Notes under the pieces: generated by a model
Seen by the model: the letters and a program-made list of their open reading frames with translations, nothing else
What the model was told of the DNA's origin: nothing
Database searches by the model: none
In this document: piece by piece, positions 1 through 10,095 of the stretch
How positions within the stretch are numbered: position 1 is the first letter of the stretch
How the letters are laid out: the number at the start of each line of letters is the position of its first letter
Program-made: the position numbers and the translations under genes
Assembly: GCA_963377175.1 (NCBI GenBank)
Contig: CAUJNA010003505.1
Coordinates: 1,485,202-1,549,201, forward strand
Reading direction: 5' to 3'
DNA: 64,000 nucleotides
Source of the DNA: Effrenium voratum
Lineage: Eukaryota; Sar; Dinophyceae; Suessiales; Symbiodiniaceae

Positions 1-469
1 GGCTGGCAGTAGCCCAGCGACGGTCAGCATCACGGTCGATTTCCACGGTCTCCGATTTCAAGCCAAAGTCGTAGCCCACCTGGCCGGCCCTTTTCTGCAA
101 AGCCTGGTAGTCGGGGGCCCTCATCGCCTCCTCCTTCTTGTAGTCCTCCCTCTCGTTGTCAAAGAACTTCTGGAGGACCTTGCCGAAGGCCGCAATCTTC
201 TCCTGATCCACTGTCTTCTTGAAGTCATCGCCTGACCTGAACTTCTTGTTGAACTCGTTCTGGGCCTGCTTCAGCAGCAGAGCCTGATCGTCCTTGCTCA
301 GGGTGTCCTTCCAGGCGTAGAAGTCGTCCTTGAATCCCCGCATGGCTGTGCGGCTTTGCCTCGCGGATGTGCCCGTTGTCACGAAGGACTGCGAGGACGA
401 CCGGGACACCAGGAGGTACGTGCCCACGCCCAAAAGGGCGGCTGGCAGCAGAGGCAAAGACTGCGGCAT
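1..469 (-). CDS. Tandem plastid-targeted helical protein, copy A (C-terminal part outside window)
   Basis: First 156 codons of the protein also seen in copies B and C, read leftward from the ATG at 467-469 and cut by the window edge. After MPQSL comes a hydrophobic stretch (LLPAALLGVGTYLLV), then a Ser/Thr/Arg-rich part with FVTTG, then a charged helical body (FKDDFYAWKD onward). A signal sequence followed by a Phe-led transit peptide is the known layout of nucleus-encoded plastid proteins in peridinin dinoflagellates, so plastid import is inferred. I do not recognise the family. This copy is unbroken as far as it goes. The start is supported because the same ATG and leader recur in all three copies. 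Confidence 0.75.
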   Translation of the reverse strand, partial: MPQSLPLLPAALLGVGTYLLVSRSSSQSFVTTGTSARQSRTAMRGFKDDFYAWKDTLSKDDQALLLKQAQNEFNKKFRSGDDFKKTVDQEKIAAFGKVLQKFFDNEREDYKKEEAMRAPDYQALQKRAGQVGYDFGLKSETVEIDRDADRRWATAS

Positions 470-707
470 GGCTGACGGCTAGGACTTATGAGGCACGCGC
501 CTCCCCCAGGTGTCTCTGATAAAGACAGCTACAAAGAGAAAATTGTAAATAGTCCAAACTGCACACTGACTTGGCACTGAAGATAGTGTGCGCTTCAAGC
601 TTCTGCAAAGACAAGTTGCAATGGTCAGGGATGCAGCAAAGGAGCCAATTTTCACACGCAGGACGCTCCTTCGGAGAAATCGTTCTATATACACTGTTGA
701 GAAAACT
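470..707. other. Intergenic spacer between copies A and B
   Basis: The 238-bp spacer lies between the stop of copy B (708) and the start of copy A. Its half next to copy A (5' leader plus acceptor) is nearly identical to the spacer before copy B; the part next to the copy B stop is more divergent, including a TATATACA stretch. No second gene is visible. Such short spacers suit polycistronic transcription resolved by trans-splicing. Confidence 0.7.
529..545 (-). promoter_or_regulatory. Probable spliced-leader trans-splice acceptor of copy A
   Basis: On the minus strand the sequence reads CAATTTTCTCTTTGTAG, a polypyrimidine run ending in AG, 60 nt upstream of the copy A start codon. The equivalent site is present before copies B and C. 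Dinoflagellate mRNAs receive a 22-nt spliced leader at such sites. Confidence 0.55.
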
Positions 708-1251
708 TTATCGCCTGGCTTCCTCAAGAGCTTTGCGGATACGGTCGACGGAGTCTTGCTCCTCGGCCAGCTCAGCCTCCTGCTGCTTGGCCCAATTCTT
801 CATGCTCTCCTTCACATCCTGCCCAGCCTTCTCGTACTCCTTGTTCCAGGCATCGAAGGCCTTCTCTGCGTCCTTCGTGTCCTCAAAGACACCCAGCAGA
901 TACCTGTTGCCGAAAGAATCGATCGCCTCCGACTTGTACAGCTTCTCAGCAGTACCCCAGTTGTGCTTGAACTCGCCCTCAACCGAAGCAGGCTCCTTGG
1001 CCAGGTCCGCCAACATCTCCTCATCCAGAGGAGGCACGGGGCTGTCTTGGACACTTTGGCTACTCCTTCCAGATCTGCTTCACCAATGTCAGCCTTTGGG
1101 TCTTGCTGGCATCTCCTTCTGGGAGCGGAAGAACTTCTTCAGCTGCGTCATCCTTCTCACCTCCTGACGTGCCTTCGTAGAACTCACCCACAAAGGTCCC
1201 AGGGTCTTCACCCACTCTCTTGCAGCTCCCCATTGGCGTACGACTCCGCCT

Positions 1252-1339
<88 letters not shown>

Positions 1340-2103
1340 CTGTGGTCCTTCTTGTAGGCCTCGAGCTTCTCCTTATACTGGTTGGCATAGTCACCCAGCT
1401 TCTCAAACAGGACCCGGGGCATCATCACCTTGAAGTCCTCGCCAGCAGCTGGGATCGAAAAGTCCTTGAACATTGCGTCAAGGTCTTTGAAGCCCTTGGA
1501 GTCTTCCTTCAGCTTCTCAAGAGTCTTCACGTTGTTGTCGTGGTGCTCCGCGTCGTTGGCAATCGCAAACAGCTCCTCCAAAGGAGAACTGTCGGGATAC
1601 TCCTTGCCCTCTTTCTCCGCCATGGCCATCTTCCGGCTGGCAGTAGCCCAGCGACGGTCAGCATCACGGTCGATTTCCACGGTCTCCGATTTCAAGCCGA
1701 AGTCGTAGCCCACCTGGCCGGCCCTTTTCTGCAAAGCCTGGTAGTCGGGGGCCCTCATCGCCTCCTCCTTCTTGTAGTCCTCCCTCTCGTTGTCGAAGAA
1801 CTTCTGGAGGACCTTGCCGAAGGCCGCAATCTTCTCCTGATCCACTGTCTTCTTGAAGTCATCGCCTGACCTGAACTTCTTGTTGAACTCGTTCTGGGCC
1901 TGCTTCAGCAGCAGAGCCTGATCGTCCTTGCTCAGGGTGTCCTTCCAGGCGTAGAAGTCGTCCTTGAATCCCCGCATGGCTGTACGGCTTTGCCTCGCGG
2001 ATGTGCCCGTTGTCACGAAGGACTGCGAGGACGACCGGGACACCAGGAGGTACGTGCCCACGCCCAACAGGGCGGCTGGCAGCAGAGGCAAAGACTGCGG
2101 CAT
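708..2103 (-). CDS. Tandem plastid-targeted helical protein, copy B (frame broken in the middle)
   Basis: Second copy, ATG at 2101-2103. The N-terminal frame is intact to about 1340 (roughly 254 codons) and nearly identical to copies A and C, including the FVTTG transit-peptide motif. It then enters an 83-nt G run (poly-Pro in this frame) and leaves frame. The C-terminal frame resumes about 1037-708 (109 codons, ending KALEEARR) and matches copy C. Between 1060 and 1240 it differs from copy C largely by one-base indels. The intact product would be about 420-430 residues, charged and probably helical; function unknown. Either a pseudogenised copy or, more likely, an error-rich consensus of an array member. 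Confidence 0.7.
1252..1334. repeat. Homopolymer G tract (83 nt, one C)
   Basis: Positions 1252-1334 are all G except a C at 1289. Copy C has an ordinary short coding sequence at the equivalent place (after CCGCCT, before CTCGCTGTGG). The tract opens poly-Pro or poly-Gly frames that are not biological evidence of a protein. It may be an assembly or two-colour sequencing artefact. Confidence 0.95.
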
Positions 2104-2162
2104 GGCTGACGGCTAGGACTTATGAGGCACGCGCCTCCCCCAGGTGTCTCTGATAAAGACAG

Positions 2163-2180
2163 CTACAGAGAGAAAATTGT
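2163..2180 (-). promoter_or_regulatory. Probable trans-splice acceptor of copy B
   Basis: The minus strand reads ACAATTTTCTCTCTGTAG, 60 nt upstream of the copy B ATG, and is nearly identical to the copy A site. The spacer 2104-2321 contains nothing else that looks coding. Confidence 0.55.
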
Positions 2181-2321
2181 AAATAGTCCAAACTGCACAC
2201 TGACTTGGCACTGAAGATACCTTGGAGCTTAGTGTGCGCTTCAAGCGGCGAAGAAGCCAATTTCAACATGCATGAGGCTGATGCGAAGAAATTAGCTATA
2301 CACTGAACAAGGGGGAAAAAC

Positions 2322-3632
2322 TTATCGCCTGGCTTCCTCAAGAGCCTTGCGGATGCGGTCGACGGAGTCTTGCTCCTCGGCCAGCTCAGCCTCCTGCTGC
2401 TTGGCCCAATTCTTCATGCTCTCCTTCACATCCTGCCCAGCCTTCTCGTACTCCTTGTTCCAAGCATCGAAGGCCTTCTCTGCGTCCTTCGTGTCCTCAA
2501 AGACACCCAGCAGATACCTGTTGCCAAAAGAATCGATCGCCTCCGACTTGTACAGCTTCTCAGCAGTACCCCAGTTGTGCTTGAACTCGCCCTCAACCGA
2601 AGCAGGCTCCTTGGCCAGGTCCGCCAACATCTCCTCATCCAGAGGAGGCACGGGGCTGTCGGACCACTTTGGCAACTCCTTCCAGATCTGCTTCACAATG
2701 TCAGCCTTGGTCTTGCCTGGCATCTCCTTCTGGGAGCGGAAGAACTTCTTCAGCTGCGTCACCTCCTTCTCCACCTCCTGACGTGCCTCGTAGTACTCAC
2801 CTGTGCATGGCATCAAAGATTCACCCATCTCTTGCTGCTTTGCTTGGGTAAAGTTCCGCCTCGGCCTCGCTGTGGGTTGCTAGTAAGGCCTCGCGCTTCT
2901 CCTCTATACTGGTTGGGCTAGTCACCCAGCTTCTCAAACCGGCCCGGGGGCATCATCACCTTGAATCCTCGCCAGCAGCTGGGATCGACATAAGTCATGA
3001 ACATTGCGTCCAGGTCTTTGAACGCCCTTGGAGTCTTCTTCAGCTTCTCAAGGTCTTCACGGTTGTTGTCGTGGTGCTCCGCGTCGTTGGAATCGCAATA
3101 CAGTCCTCAAAGGAGAACTGTCGGGATACTCCTTGCCCTCTTTCTCCGCCATGGCCATCTTCCGGCTGGCAGTAGCCCAGCGACGGTCAGCATCACGGTC
3201 GATTTCCACGGTCTCCGATTTCAAGCCGAAGTCGTAGCCCACCTGGCCGGCCCTTTTCTGCAAAGCCTGGTAGTCGGGGGCCCTCATCGCCTCCTCCTTC
3301 TTGTAGTCCTCCCTCTCGTTGTCGAAGAACTTCTGGAGGACCTTGCCGAAGGCCGCAATCTTCTCCTGATCCACTGTCTTCTTGAAGTCATCGCCGGACC
3401 TGAACTTCTTATTGAACTCGTTCTGGGCCTGCTTCAGCAGCAGAGCCTGATCGTCCTTGCTCAGGGTGTCCTTCCAGGCGTAGAAGTCGTCCTTGAATCC
3501 CCGCATGGCTGTGCGGCTTGGCCTCGCGGATGTGCCCGTTGTCACGAAGGACTGCGAGGACGACCGGGACACCAGGAGGTACGTGCCCACGCCCAACAGG
3601 GCGGCTGGCAGCACGCGCAAGGACTGCGGCAT
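2322..3632 (-). CDS. Tandem plastid-targeted helical protein, copy C (frame broken in the middle)
   Basis: Third copy, and the first in transcription order. ATG is at 3630-3632 (MPQSLRVLPAALLG). The frame is intact to about 3110 (some 174 codons), then lost through several small indels between 3110 and 2830. The C-terminal frame 2828-2322 is intact (168 codons; KADIVKQIWKELPKW... to KALEEARR). Domain order is hydrophobic signal, FVTTG transit segment, then Lys/Glu/Asp-rich helices. Start-to-start spacing is 1529 bp to copy B and 1634 bp from B to A. No family recognised. Confidence 0.7.
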
Positions 3633-3694
3633 GGCGTCTGACGGCTAGGGCTTGTGAGGCACTCGCCTCCAACAGGTGTCTTGGAGAAAAACAG

Positions 3695-3712
3695 CTATAC
3701 TCAGAAATGACA
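3695..3712 (-). promoter_or_regulatory. Probable trans-splice acceptor of copy C
   Basis: The minus strand reads TGTCATTTCTGAGTATAG, 63 nt before the copy C ATG. It holds the same place as the sites of A and B but has diverged, as expected for the outermost array member. Confidence 0.4.
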
Positions 3713-4210
3713 TGAAACCGAAAGGACCAAAGCTGCAAAGGGCAAACTGGTCTCTCGCATCCCAAACATCTGTCGCAATCCGGAGCCCGGGGCTAGTATT
3801 CCAACACATCTGCGAATCTGCGCCCTGGCGTTCTTGTTTCTTTAAGGGGCCTCCCCAAACTGACAATAGACTAATCACCTGTAATTTTGTCAGTTGCCCA
3901 TCTGGAGAAGCAGGTAGCGGATCCGGGGCTGATGCACAGGAACACATACCCCGAAAGGAATCAGAACTCACCCTCCACCACCAGCATCTGCAACAGCACC
4001 CGAGTTCTGGCAGGAAAGAAATGAAGCACCATCAATATGTTTGTCTTGTTGACATTGGATGTCCGCAAGCAAAATTTGTCTTACCGTGTTCAATAGAGCA
4101 ACTTGGCTGCTGTCCTATGTCACCCCTTGCAGTAAAACTGATAAGACCGTTGCCAGAATTTCAAGGGCGAGCACTTCAATTTCTGGTTGGTGATGTCTCT
4201 TGCCGATCTT
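3713..4210. other. Divergent strand-switch region, proximal part
   Basis: Between the outermost minus-strand array copy and the hexamer array. Open frames here are short and lack flanking splice signals. In dinoflagellates, divergent strand switches are candidate transcription start regions; that role is inferred from gene orientation only. Confidence 0.4.
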
Positions 4211-4216
4211 CATGTG

Positions 4217-4249
<33 letters not shown>

Positions 4250-5035
4250 CTGTGTCTGTGTCTGTGTCTGTGTCTGTGTCTGTGTCTGTGTCTGTGTCTG
4301 TGTCTGTGTCGGTGTCTGTGTCTGTGTCTGTGTCTGTGTCTGTGTCTGTGTCTGTGTCTGTGTCTGTGTCTGTGTCTGTGTCTGTGTCTGTGTCTGTGTC
4401 TGTGTCTGTGTCTGTGTCTGTGTCTGTGTCTGTGTCTGTGTTCTGTGTCTGTGTCTGTGTTCTGTGTCTGTGTCTGTGTCTGTGTCTGTGTCTGTGTCTG
4501 TGTCTGTGTCTGTGTCTGTGTCTGTGTCTGTGTCTGTGTTCTGTGTCTGTGTCTGTGTCTGTGTCTGTGTCTGTGTCTGTGTCTGTGTCTGTGTCTGTGT
4601 CTGTGTCTGTGTCTGTGTCTGTGTCTGTGTCTGTGTCTGTGTCTGTGTCTGTGTCTGTGTCTGTGTCTGTGTCTGTGTCTGTGTCTGTGTCTGTGTCTGT
4701 GTCTGTGTCTGTGTCTGTGTCTGTGTCTGTGTCTGTGTCTGTGTCTGTGTCTGTGTCTGTGTCTGTGTCTGTGTCTGTGTCTGTGTCTGTGTCTGTGTCT
4801 GTGTCTGTGTCTGTGTCTGTGTCTGTGTCTGTGTCTGTGTCTGTGTCTGTGTCTGTGTCTGTGTCTGTGTCTGTGTCTGTGTCAGTGTCTGTGTCTGTGT
4901 CTGTGTCTGTGTCTGTGTCTGTGTCTTTGTCTGTGTCTGTGTCTGTGTCTGTGTCTGTGTCTGTGTCTTTGTCTGTGTCTGTGTCTGTGTCTGTGTCTTT
5001 GTCTGTGTCTGTGTCTTTGTCTGTGTTTTGTGTTG
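4211..5035. repeat. (TGTGTC)n hexamer microsatellite
   Basis: About 825 bp. It begins with (TG)n, then about 130 nearly perfect copies of TGTGTC, with a few TTC insertions near 4440, 4460 and 4540 and a TGTCTT variant near the right end. Every frame on both strands is open over long stretches (Cys-Val, Cys-Leu, Ser-Val, Asp-Thr, Arg-His), so the very long ORFs here are not genes. Confidence 0.97.
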
Positions 5036-5136
5036 CTTTCTTGTCCAATGTTCTCCGACCGCGAGTGCTCCTATTTACTCGTTGTTGGACACCCCGGCTG
5101 TCGGCCAAATCAGACTTCGCAACATCGGCCTGAAAG

Positions 5137-5208
5137 GCCGCCCCTCTCGGCGACCCCGGACACGGAAAGAGAGATGTCCTCGATGAGGGACACCTTTGCC
5201 GAGTCCAG
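5137..5208 (+). CDS. Candidate exon, unknown protein
   Basis: Plus-strand frame PPLSATPDTEREMSSM... ending CAG before GT at 5209, with an AG acceptor at 5135-5136. Codon composition is coding-like (G/C third positions). It is the first plausible plus-strand exon after the strand switch. Function not recognised; the other frames of this GC-rich stretch are also partly open. Confidence 0.3.
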
Positions 5209-5644
5209 GTCGGGGGCTTGGTGTTGGCGATAGGCCCGCTAGGGCCGCTGGGGGCATATTTGGCAGCGCCATGACGTTTGAAAGAGTGGTCTCAGCATGC
5301 TTGAGCAAGTTGTTGGCTGGTGATGCCCACCAGAGTGACTAAAGCTCTTCAAGTAAGAGCGCACAAAGGCAAGGGGCAGCCCCTTCCCAATGGTTGACAG
5401 AGTTCATGAGACCGGAATCGCAATGGTGAACCAACCGAGGCCTGAGAAGACAGAAGCGCAGGCAGACAGTTTTCATTCTTTTGAATGAGGGCTCACGTAT
5501 GAGGTCAAAGGTGGCTCTTTTCGGTTTCTAGCCCCTTTCTCGGCAATTGTTTTGCAGGGCCCTTCTGGGCCCTTCTGGGCCCTGATTTTCGACCTTTCAC
5601 GCGGGATTTGTATTGGATGCCGGCTCGCGCGGTTGGTTAGCCAG

Positions 5645-5735
5645 GCCCCTGCGACTACTCCGACTCCAGCACCTCAGCCTCCCTCAGCAGCCTCTACTGC
5701 TCCGGGCCCGCAGCCTATGCAAACTACCGCACGTT
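5645..5735 (+). CDS. Candidate exon, Pro/Ala/Thr-rich linker
   Basis: After an AG at 5643-5644 the frame reads APATTPTPAPQPPSAAS, a low-complexity linker typical of interdomain regions. No domain recognised. A further short plausible exon (DLASKAPASGQAPDA) lies at 6024-6068. Confidence 0.3.
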
Positions 5736-6068
5736 TCGCACTTTCATGGTTGGCTGGCTGGTTGCTTCGCGTTGGTTTGATTTTTCTTTCGGCTTGTCCT
5801 TTTGCCATTCTGGCTGAGATCCACGGACACCGACGCCGGCAGAGTCCAATAACACGGGTGAGGCGCACTTGCCGTCCGTCAGCTTGCCGATGCTTGTCGT
5901 CTTAATATTGCTGTTCCATTGCGCCCGTTGGGCGCCGGCGCAGGACACAGCCACGCCAACGCCAGTCCAGGACTGCGAATGCTCACGTGGCGCCCGGGCG
6001 CGGGCGTTGTTTGACTGTACCAGGACCTCGCCTCGAAGGCTCCTGCCTCGGGTCAGGCTCCAGATGCA

Positions 6069-7735
6069 GGGCTTCAGAATCACTAGTCTCCTTGTGGCAT
6101 TGGTCGCTCTTTCTCAATGTCGCGTCATTCCACTCATGCAGCGACTCATGCATGTGATCATCAAAGATTGTCAGACGGTCTCCTTTCATGCAATCCAATG
6201 CCCAGACGGTCGCCCTTCGAATGTTGGCATGCACAGACATCATGTGGCTACTGCTCAAAAAGTTGCTGCTCTGTGGCTCCAGGGAAGATTAAACAGCACA
6301 GTACAGCAGTTTCAGTGGACAAACGTAGCAGTGTGGCATAGCGTGGCACGTGGGTTGGCACGCCTTGTTCAATACAGATTCAACTCACCAATCGGCATGA
6401 GAATTGGATCGAAAGAAACCCCAACACTTCAGAAAGCTTGGATAGTCTCCCGAGACTATCCTGTGGCCTGTATGTGGCTGCGTGTGTCCAGCTGAGCGGC
6501 TGCCCTGTTGGTCCCTGACCTGGGGCAATGTTGACATTGGAACGAATTTGACTCCAGTTGAGGATAGTTGGGTATATGCATACGTTGTCTGCATGGCACG
6601 ACCAGTCAAGCATTCTGTGCGGGTCCTGTTTGCTGAGGCATGAGAGATCATGCAGTACAGAGAGATCACAGCACAGACAGTGGGCGCCTTCCTAGTCAGC
6701 CTCTCACTCTGCTTGAATTGACGCTAAGTCTTGGAGTCCAACTTGAAGTGTTGGCAATTGGCATTGACCGCCTGTCCAAACTGCGCAAAAAGTTCGGAAC
6801 TGGCTGTTTTCATTTTCCAGGAAGCTCAACACGGACAACGTTCTTTTGTTTCTGTGCCAAACCAGGTCTTCTTTGCGACCAGGATATGCCATTGGGCCTT
6901 TGCTCTGGGCTCAGTGAAGAATGCCTCCAAAAGGAGAATTTGGAGAAGGCACCCTATGAACCAAGCAGCTCTGGATTTATCCCTGGTTTCACTGCGACGA
7001 TTCGATACGATTCGGCTCCGTTTCCCAAGGTGAATGCCATTCACACCTGGTGGCTGTCGCCCAAAAACAGGCGTGGGATGGAGCAGGCTGCTTTCTGGTC
7101 TAACTTTTGTCTGCTAAAGGCCCTGCAAGGAGTAAGGAGTTTTTGTATTCGGCGACCATCGGTGTTGGTTGAGATACCTCCGCGAAAGAGTCGAGATTGC
7201 GCTGCGAAAGTAACTCTTTTTGTTCGCGAAAGTTCTGCGTAGCTGTATCATGTAAATCAGTCAGATAGGAAAGCAGCTCTGTGTGTGCGTGTTCTGCAGA
7301 GCATTCCTTCTATAGCTGAATCAAGCCCTTTGTTGCTTTTGCGGCTTGGTCGTTTAGGTGATACTTGATCCTTTGCTTGGCGGGTTAGTGCTCCAAGAGT
7401 GTGTGCTCTTGGTAGCTCTACGCTCTGAATTGTGGTTGTTCGCGAAAGATCCGCGAAAGCCCGCGCGGAAGCACAGGCTTCGAGTGCAAGGGGGTATTTT
7501 TGAGCGCAACGGTACTGAAAAGTTGCGACTTTAAAGAACAAAGTTGCGACTTTTGGAAATTGGAAGTTCGCCGTTTGCGACAGTAACTCTCCTTTTCCGC
7601 GAAGAATGGCTGTTTCGAGACAAATGAGTTTAGACCAACCACCATAATATATGTATGTTCAATGTATAATATAGATAGATTCTGCCCAAAAAGGGCTCCC
7701 TATTTTGCAACCACTCCAAAAGCTGTTCTCTTCAG
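6069..7735. other. Intron-like or intergenic stretch with a CGCGAAAG cluster
   Basis: No convincing exon seen. The ORFs at 5869-6495 and 6640-7242 have poor coding composition. From 7180 to 7600 the motif CGCGAAAG or a close variant recurs at least six times, and TTGCGACTTT occurs twice (7522-7560). Confidence 0.4.
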
Positions 7736-7800
7736 GTCGATGTACTTCAAGGACTTTGCGGCCGCCGCGGCCAAGGAGGGCAGCGTTCGTTCAAGCATGG
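7736..7800 (+). CDS. Candidate exon, Ala-rich
   Basis: A CTCTTCAG acceptor ends at 7735, and the frame then reads MYFKDFAAAAAKEGSVRSSM with strongly GC-biased third positions. The ATG at 7740 could be a start or internal. Product unknown. Confidence 0.4.
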
Positions 7801-8169
7801 CTTCCCCAATCTTAGGGTGCCAATAAGTGAGGCACGGCGCGCTTTCCCAGACATGCCGAAATCATCGCCAACTCATGATGCCAGTGACAAAAATGGAAGA
7901 CGAGCGATAATCCTTTTGATCTAGCTTTGTTCAAGCATCATTCTTTCGATGGGCTGGCAATTTGGCCTGGTGTTTTGTATGGAAAGATGGATCCGTATGA
8001 AACCGATCAGCTCGGGTTCTGTCACTATCAGTCAGAGAAGTTGGCAGAGCTCCGCCTCAGGGCAACGTTGACATGACCTTGATCATGAAGCACCATCCTG
8101 AGTTAGGGGCCCAGAAACTGTGTCCCGAATTATTGAGCTGCGGAGGGCACTGCTTTGAGACGCGAGCAG

Positions 8170-8311
8170 TGCCTTCGAATGGCGTCAAAGGACCATCTCC
8201 GAGACGTTTGGCGATGAGTCCACATCGGAGTTTCAGATCGTCGAAGCGACCGCCGAGTGCTCAGCGGAAGTCTTGGAGCCCTCACCTGAGCACAACATTG
8301 GGCCATTCTAG
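8170..8311 (+). CDS. Candidate exon, acidic, unknown protein
   Basis: After the AG at 8168-8169 the frame reads AFEWRQRTISETFGDESTS and on to SAEVLEPSPEHNIGPF before TAG at 8309. Codon choice is clearly coding-like. The same frame upstream reads SRIIELRRALL before a TGA at 8156, so an exon boundary or nonsense change lies there. It may be a terminal exon or run into an intron. No family recognised. Confidence 0.45.
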
Positions 8312-8717
8312 TCGGTTCTACTCCCGGTTGAATGGGGAGAATGAGCTACATGTATAAGCATGTTGGTCCTATTGGTTGCTGCTCCTCTGGTAACCCAGTA
8401 CCCCAGAATAACACAGTCTACAGCAAGGTGAGGCCAGCTGCCACGGTCCTACTGGTGGGCAACATGATGATGCATCTGAAAGGCGGCAACTTGGCATAGT
8501 CTGAGTGTTGTGAGAAGCCCCTAATTAAGTTTAGCGCATGCAATCGAAATTGCCGTTTATTGGCATAGAGATTGTAAACAATGCACCAATGCGATGTTCT
8601 AGAAACAATTGTTTTATCAATTTGAACAACTGCAAAGGACCAAGGCAGATGTGGAGATGGAATTGGTAACATATTGCAGCCTGTCATCTGAAGTGCCAGT
8701 CACCTGTCCTTGGAAAG

Positions 8718-8802
8718 ATTGTGGCCGCAGAGCGAAGCAAAGTTGAATCAATCCGCGATAGCGCGTGGTGCACAGCGGCCACAGCCACTATCGCCTGCCA
8801 AG
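8718..8802 (+). CDS. Candidate exon, unknown protein
   Basis: Acceptor GAAAG ends at 8717 and a GT follows 8802. The frame reads IVAAERSKVESIRDSAWCTA, then ATATIACQ. Good composition; product unknown. Confidence 0.45.
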
Positions 8803-9933
8803 GTGGCGTTTTTCAATGCCTATTGCCCACAGCTGAGATGTTGCTATGTCAATATTGACGTATCTGCAATTCTCTTCGAAGAGGAGTTGTCTTTGCTTGT
8901 GGCTAAGCAAATCTGAACTCCCAGGAGCGCTCTTCGGGGTTGTATTGCCCTGGGCTCAGAGCCGGTGGCTGCAATCTGGCTACTTATTTGGAACATGCGG
9001 AAGAATATCTTCCTCCTATGAACAAATGCGCCCTAATAGTCAATAAGTGTTTGTTCAGACTACAAATCTTCCAAGCTCAATTCTAAAACAGCAAATTGAC
9101 TTCGGTAGTAGTCGGGGACACTTTGTAACCATACCAAAGATTACTCAACCAGTACGAAACCCGCCGGATTTAAACCAGCAATCTAACAATTGACATATCT
9201 TCTTGTTGTAACCTTGCCCAGCAAGGGCGATTTGGACAGATTCTTTCTGGATCCCAGAAAGTGGGGACATGTGGGGACTCACTTTGGACGACCGTAGCGG
9301 ACCCCCTTGGTGCTCTAATGCGTCCCACTGAATGTTGTTCCGACCCCAGGAGATTTGTTTATTTATTTCTTTTCGGGGGACCGTATTGATCATCAGGGAG
9401 AACGGATCAGTACTAATTACTGGTCTTGCGTTTCTTGGTTGCACGGCCTGCTGTCAGAGTTTTTTTGAGGCCAACGCCTACCTTCTTAAAACGACATGTC
9501 AAGTGTGTGTGTGTGTGAGAGAGAGAGCGAGAGGGGTGTGTGTGCCTGGGAGAGTTGTGCTTTGGGTGTTGCTTGGGTTCGAGACGTTCTCTGGAGGCAC
9601 CGTTCGGCCTGATGATGGTCGTGAGTACTCCAGTCATTTCAGGCGGAGGCGAGCTTGGGGGGTGGCCGCAAACGAGCCAGCCGTTGCCCCCCTGCGGAAC
9701 TCAGGATGTAGGATCCAGACCTTGAGATTAATTCATGGAGAAGAGTTCACACATAGATGCTTGGCTTTCCAAAAGGCGCCCCAAAGCAACGTTCGGATGA
9801 CGGAAGGCGGCTGCAATGCAAGAATGCGGCTCAGCTTGCCAACTGCAGCAGATGCCTGAGCATGTGTTTGCTATCCGCTCCTCGATGGGCTGCATATTGG
9901 TTATCATTCAGCTTCCATGTTTGGCCCCTGCAG
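8803..9933. other. Probable intron, no gene seen
   Basis: Mostly low coding signal. 9640-9710 is GC-rich and partly open in all three plus frames, so it may hide an exon, but no frame stands out. The 175-codon ORF at 9332-9859 spans clearly noncoding (GT)n and (GA)n tracts and is not trusted. Confidence 0.4.
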
Positions 9934-10095
9934 AAAAGTAAGAGAAAGATCCCAGGCCTTGCAGACGGCGCAGTGCGGCAGTCTAGCTTTAGCTCTGACT
10001 CGCAGTCTCAGGACCTGAACCTCCTGTACATCTTCCAGTGGGCCCGGGAAAGTGACATAACTGGGGCATTCCACGGATCCATCGCCATCTCGCAG
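9934..10095 (+). CDS. Candidate exon, unknown protein
   Basis: A 162-nt phase-0 exon between CCTGCAG and CGCAG|GTCTTC. It begins KSKRKIPGLADGAVRQ and continues through LNLLYIFQWARESDI to HGSIAISQ. Both splice sites and codon usage agree, making it one of the stronger single exons here. No domain recognised. Confidence 0.55.

Noticed and set aside
4176..5233. ORFs of 310-485 codons (Ser-Val, Cys-Leu, Asp-Thr repeats)
   Set aside because: Translation of the TGTGTC array; open in several frames on both strands, no independent coding signal.
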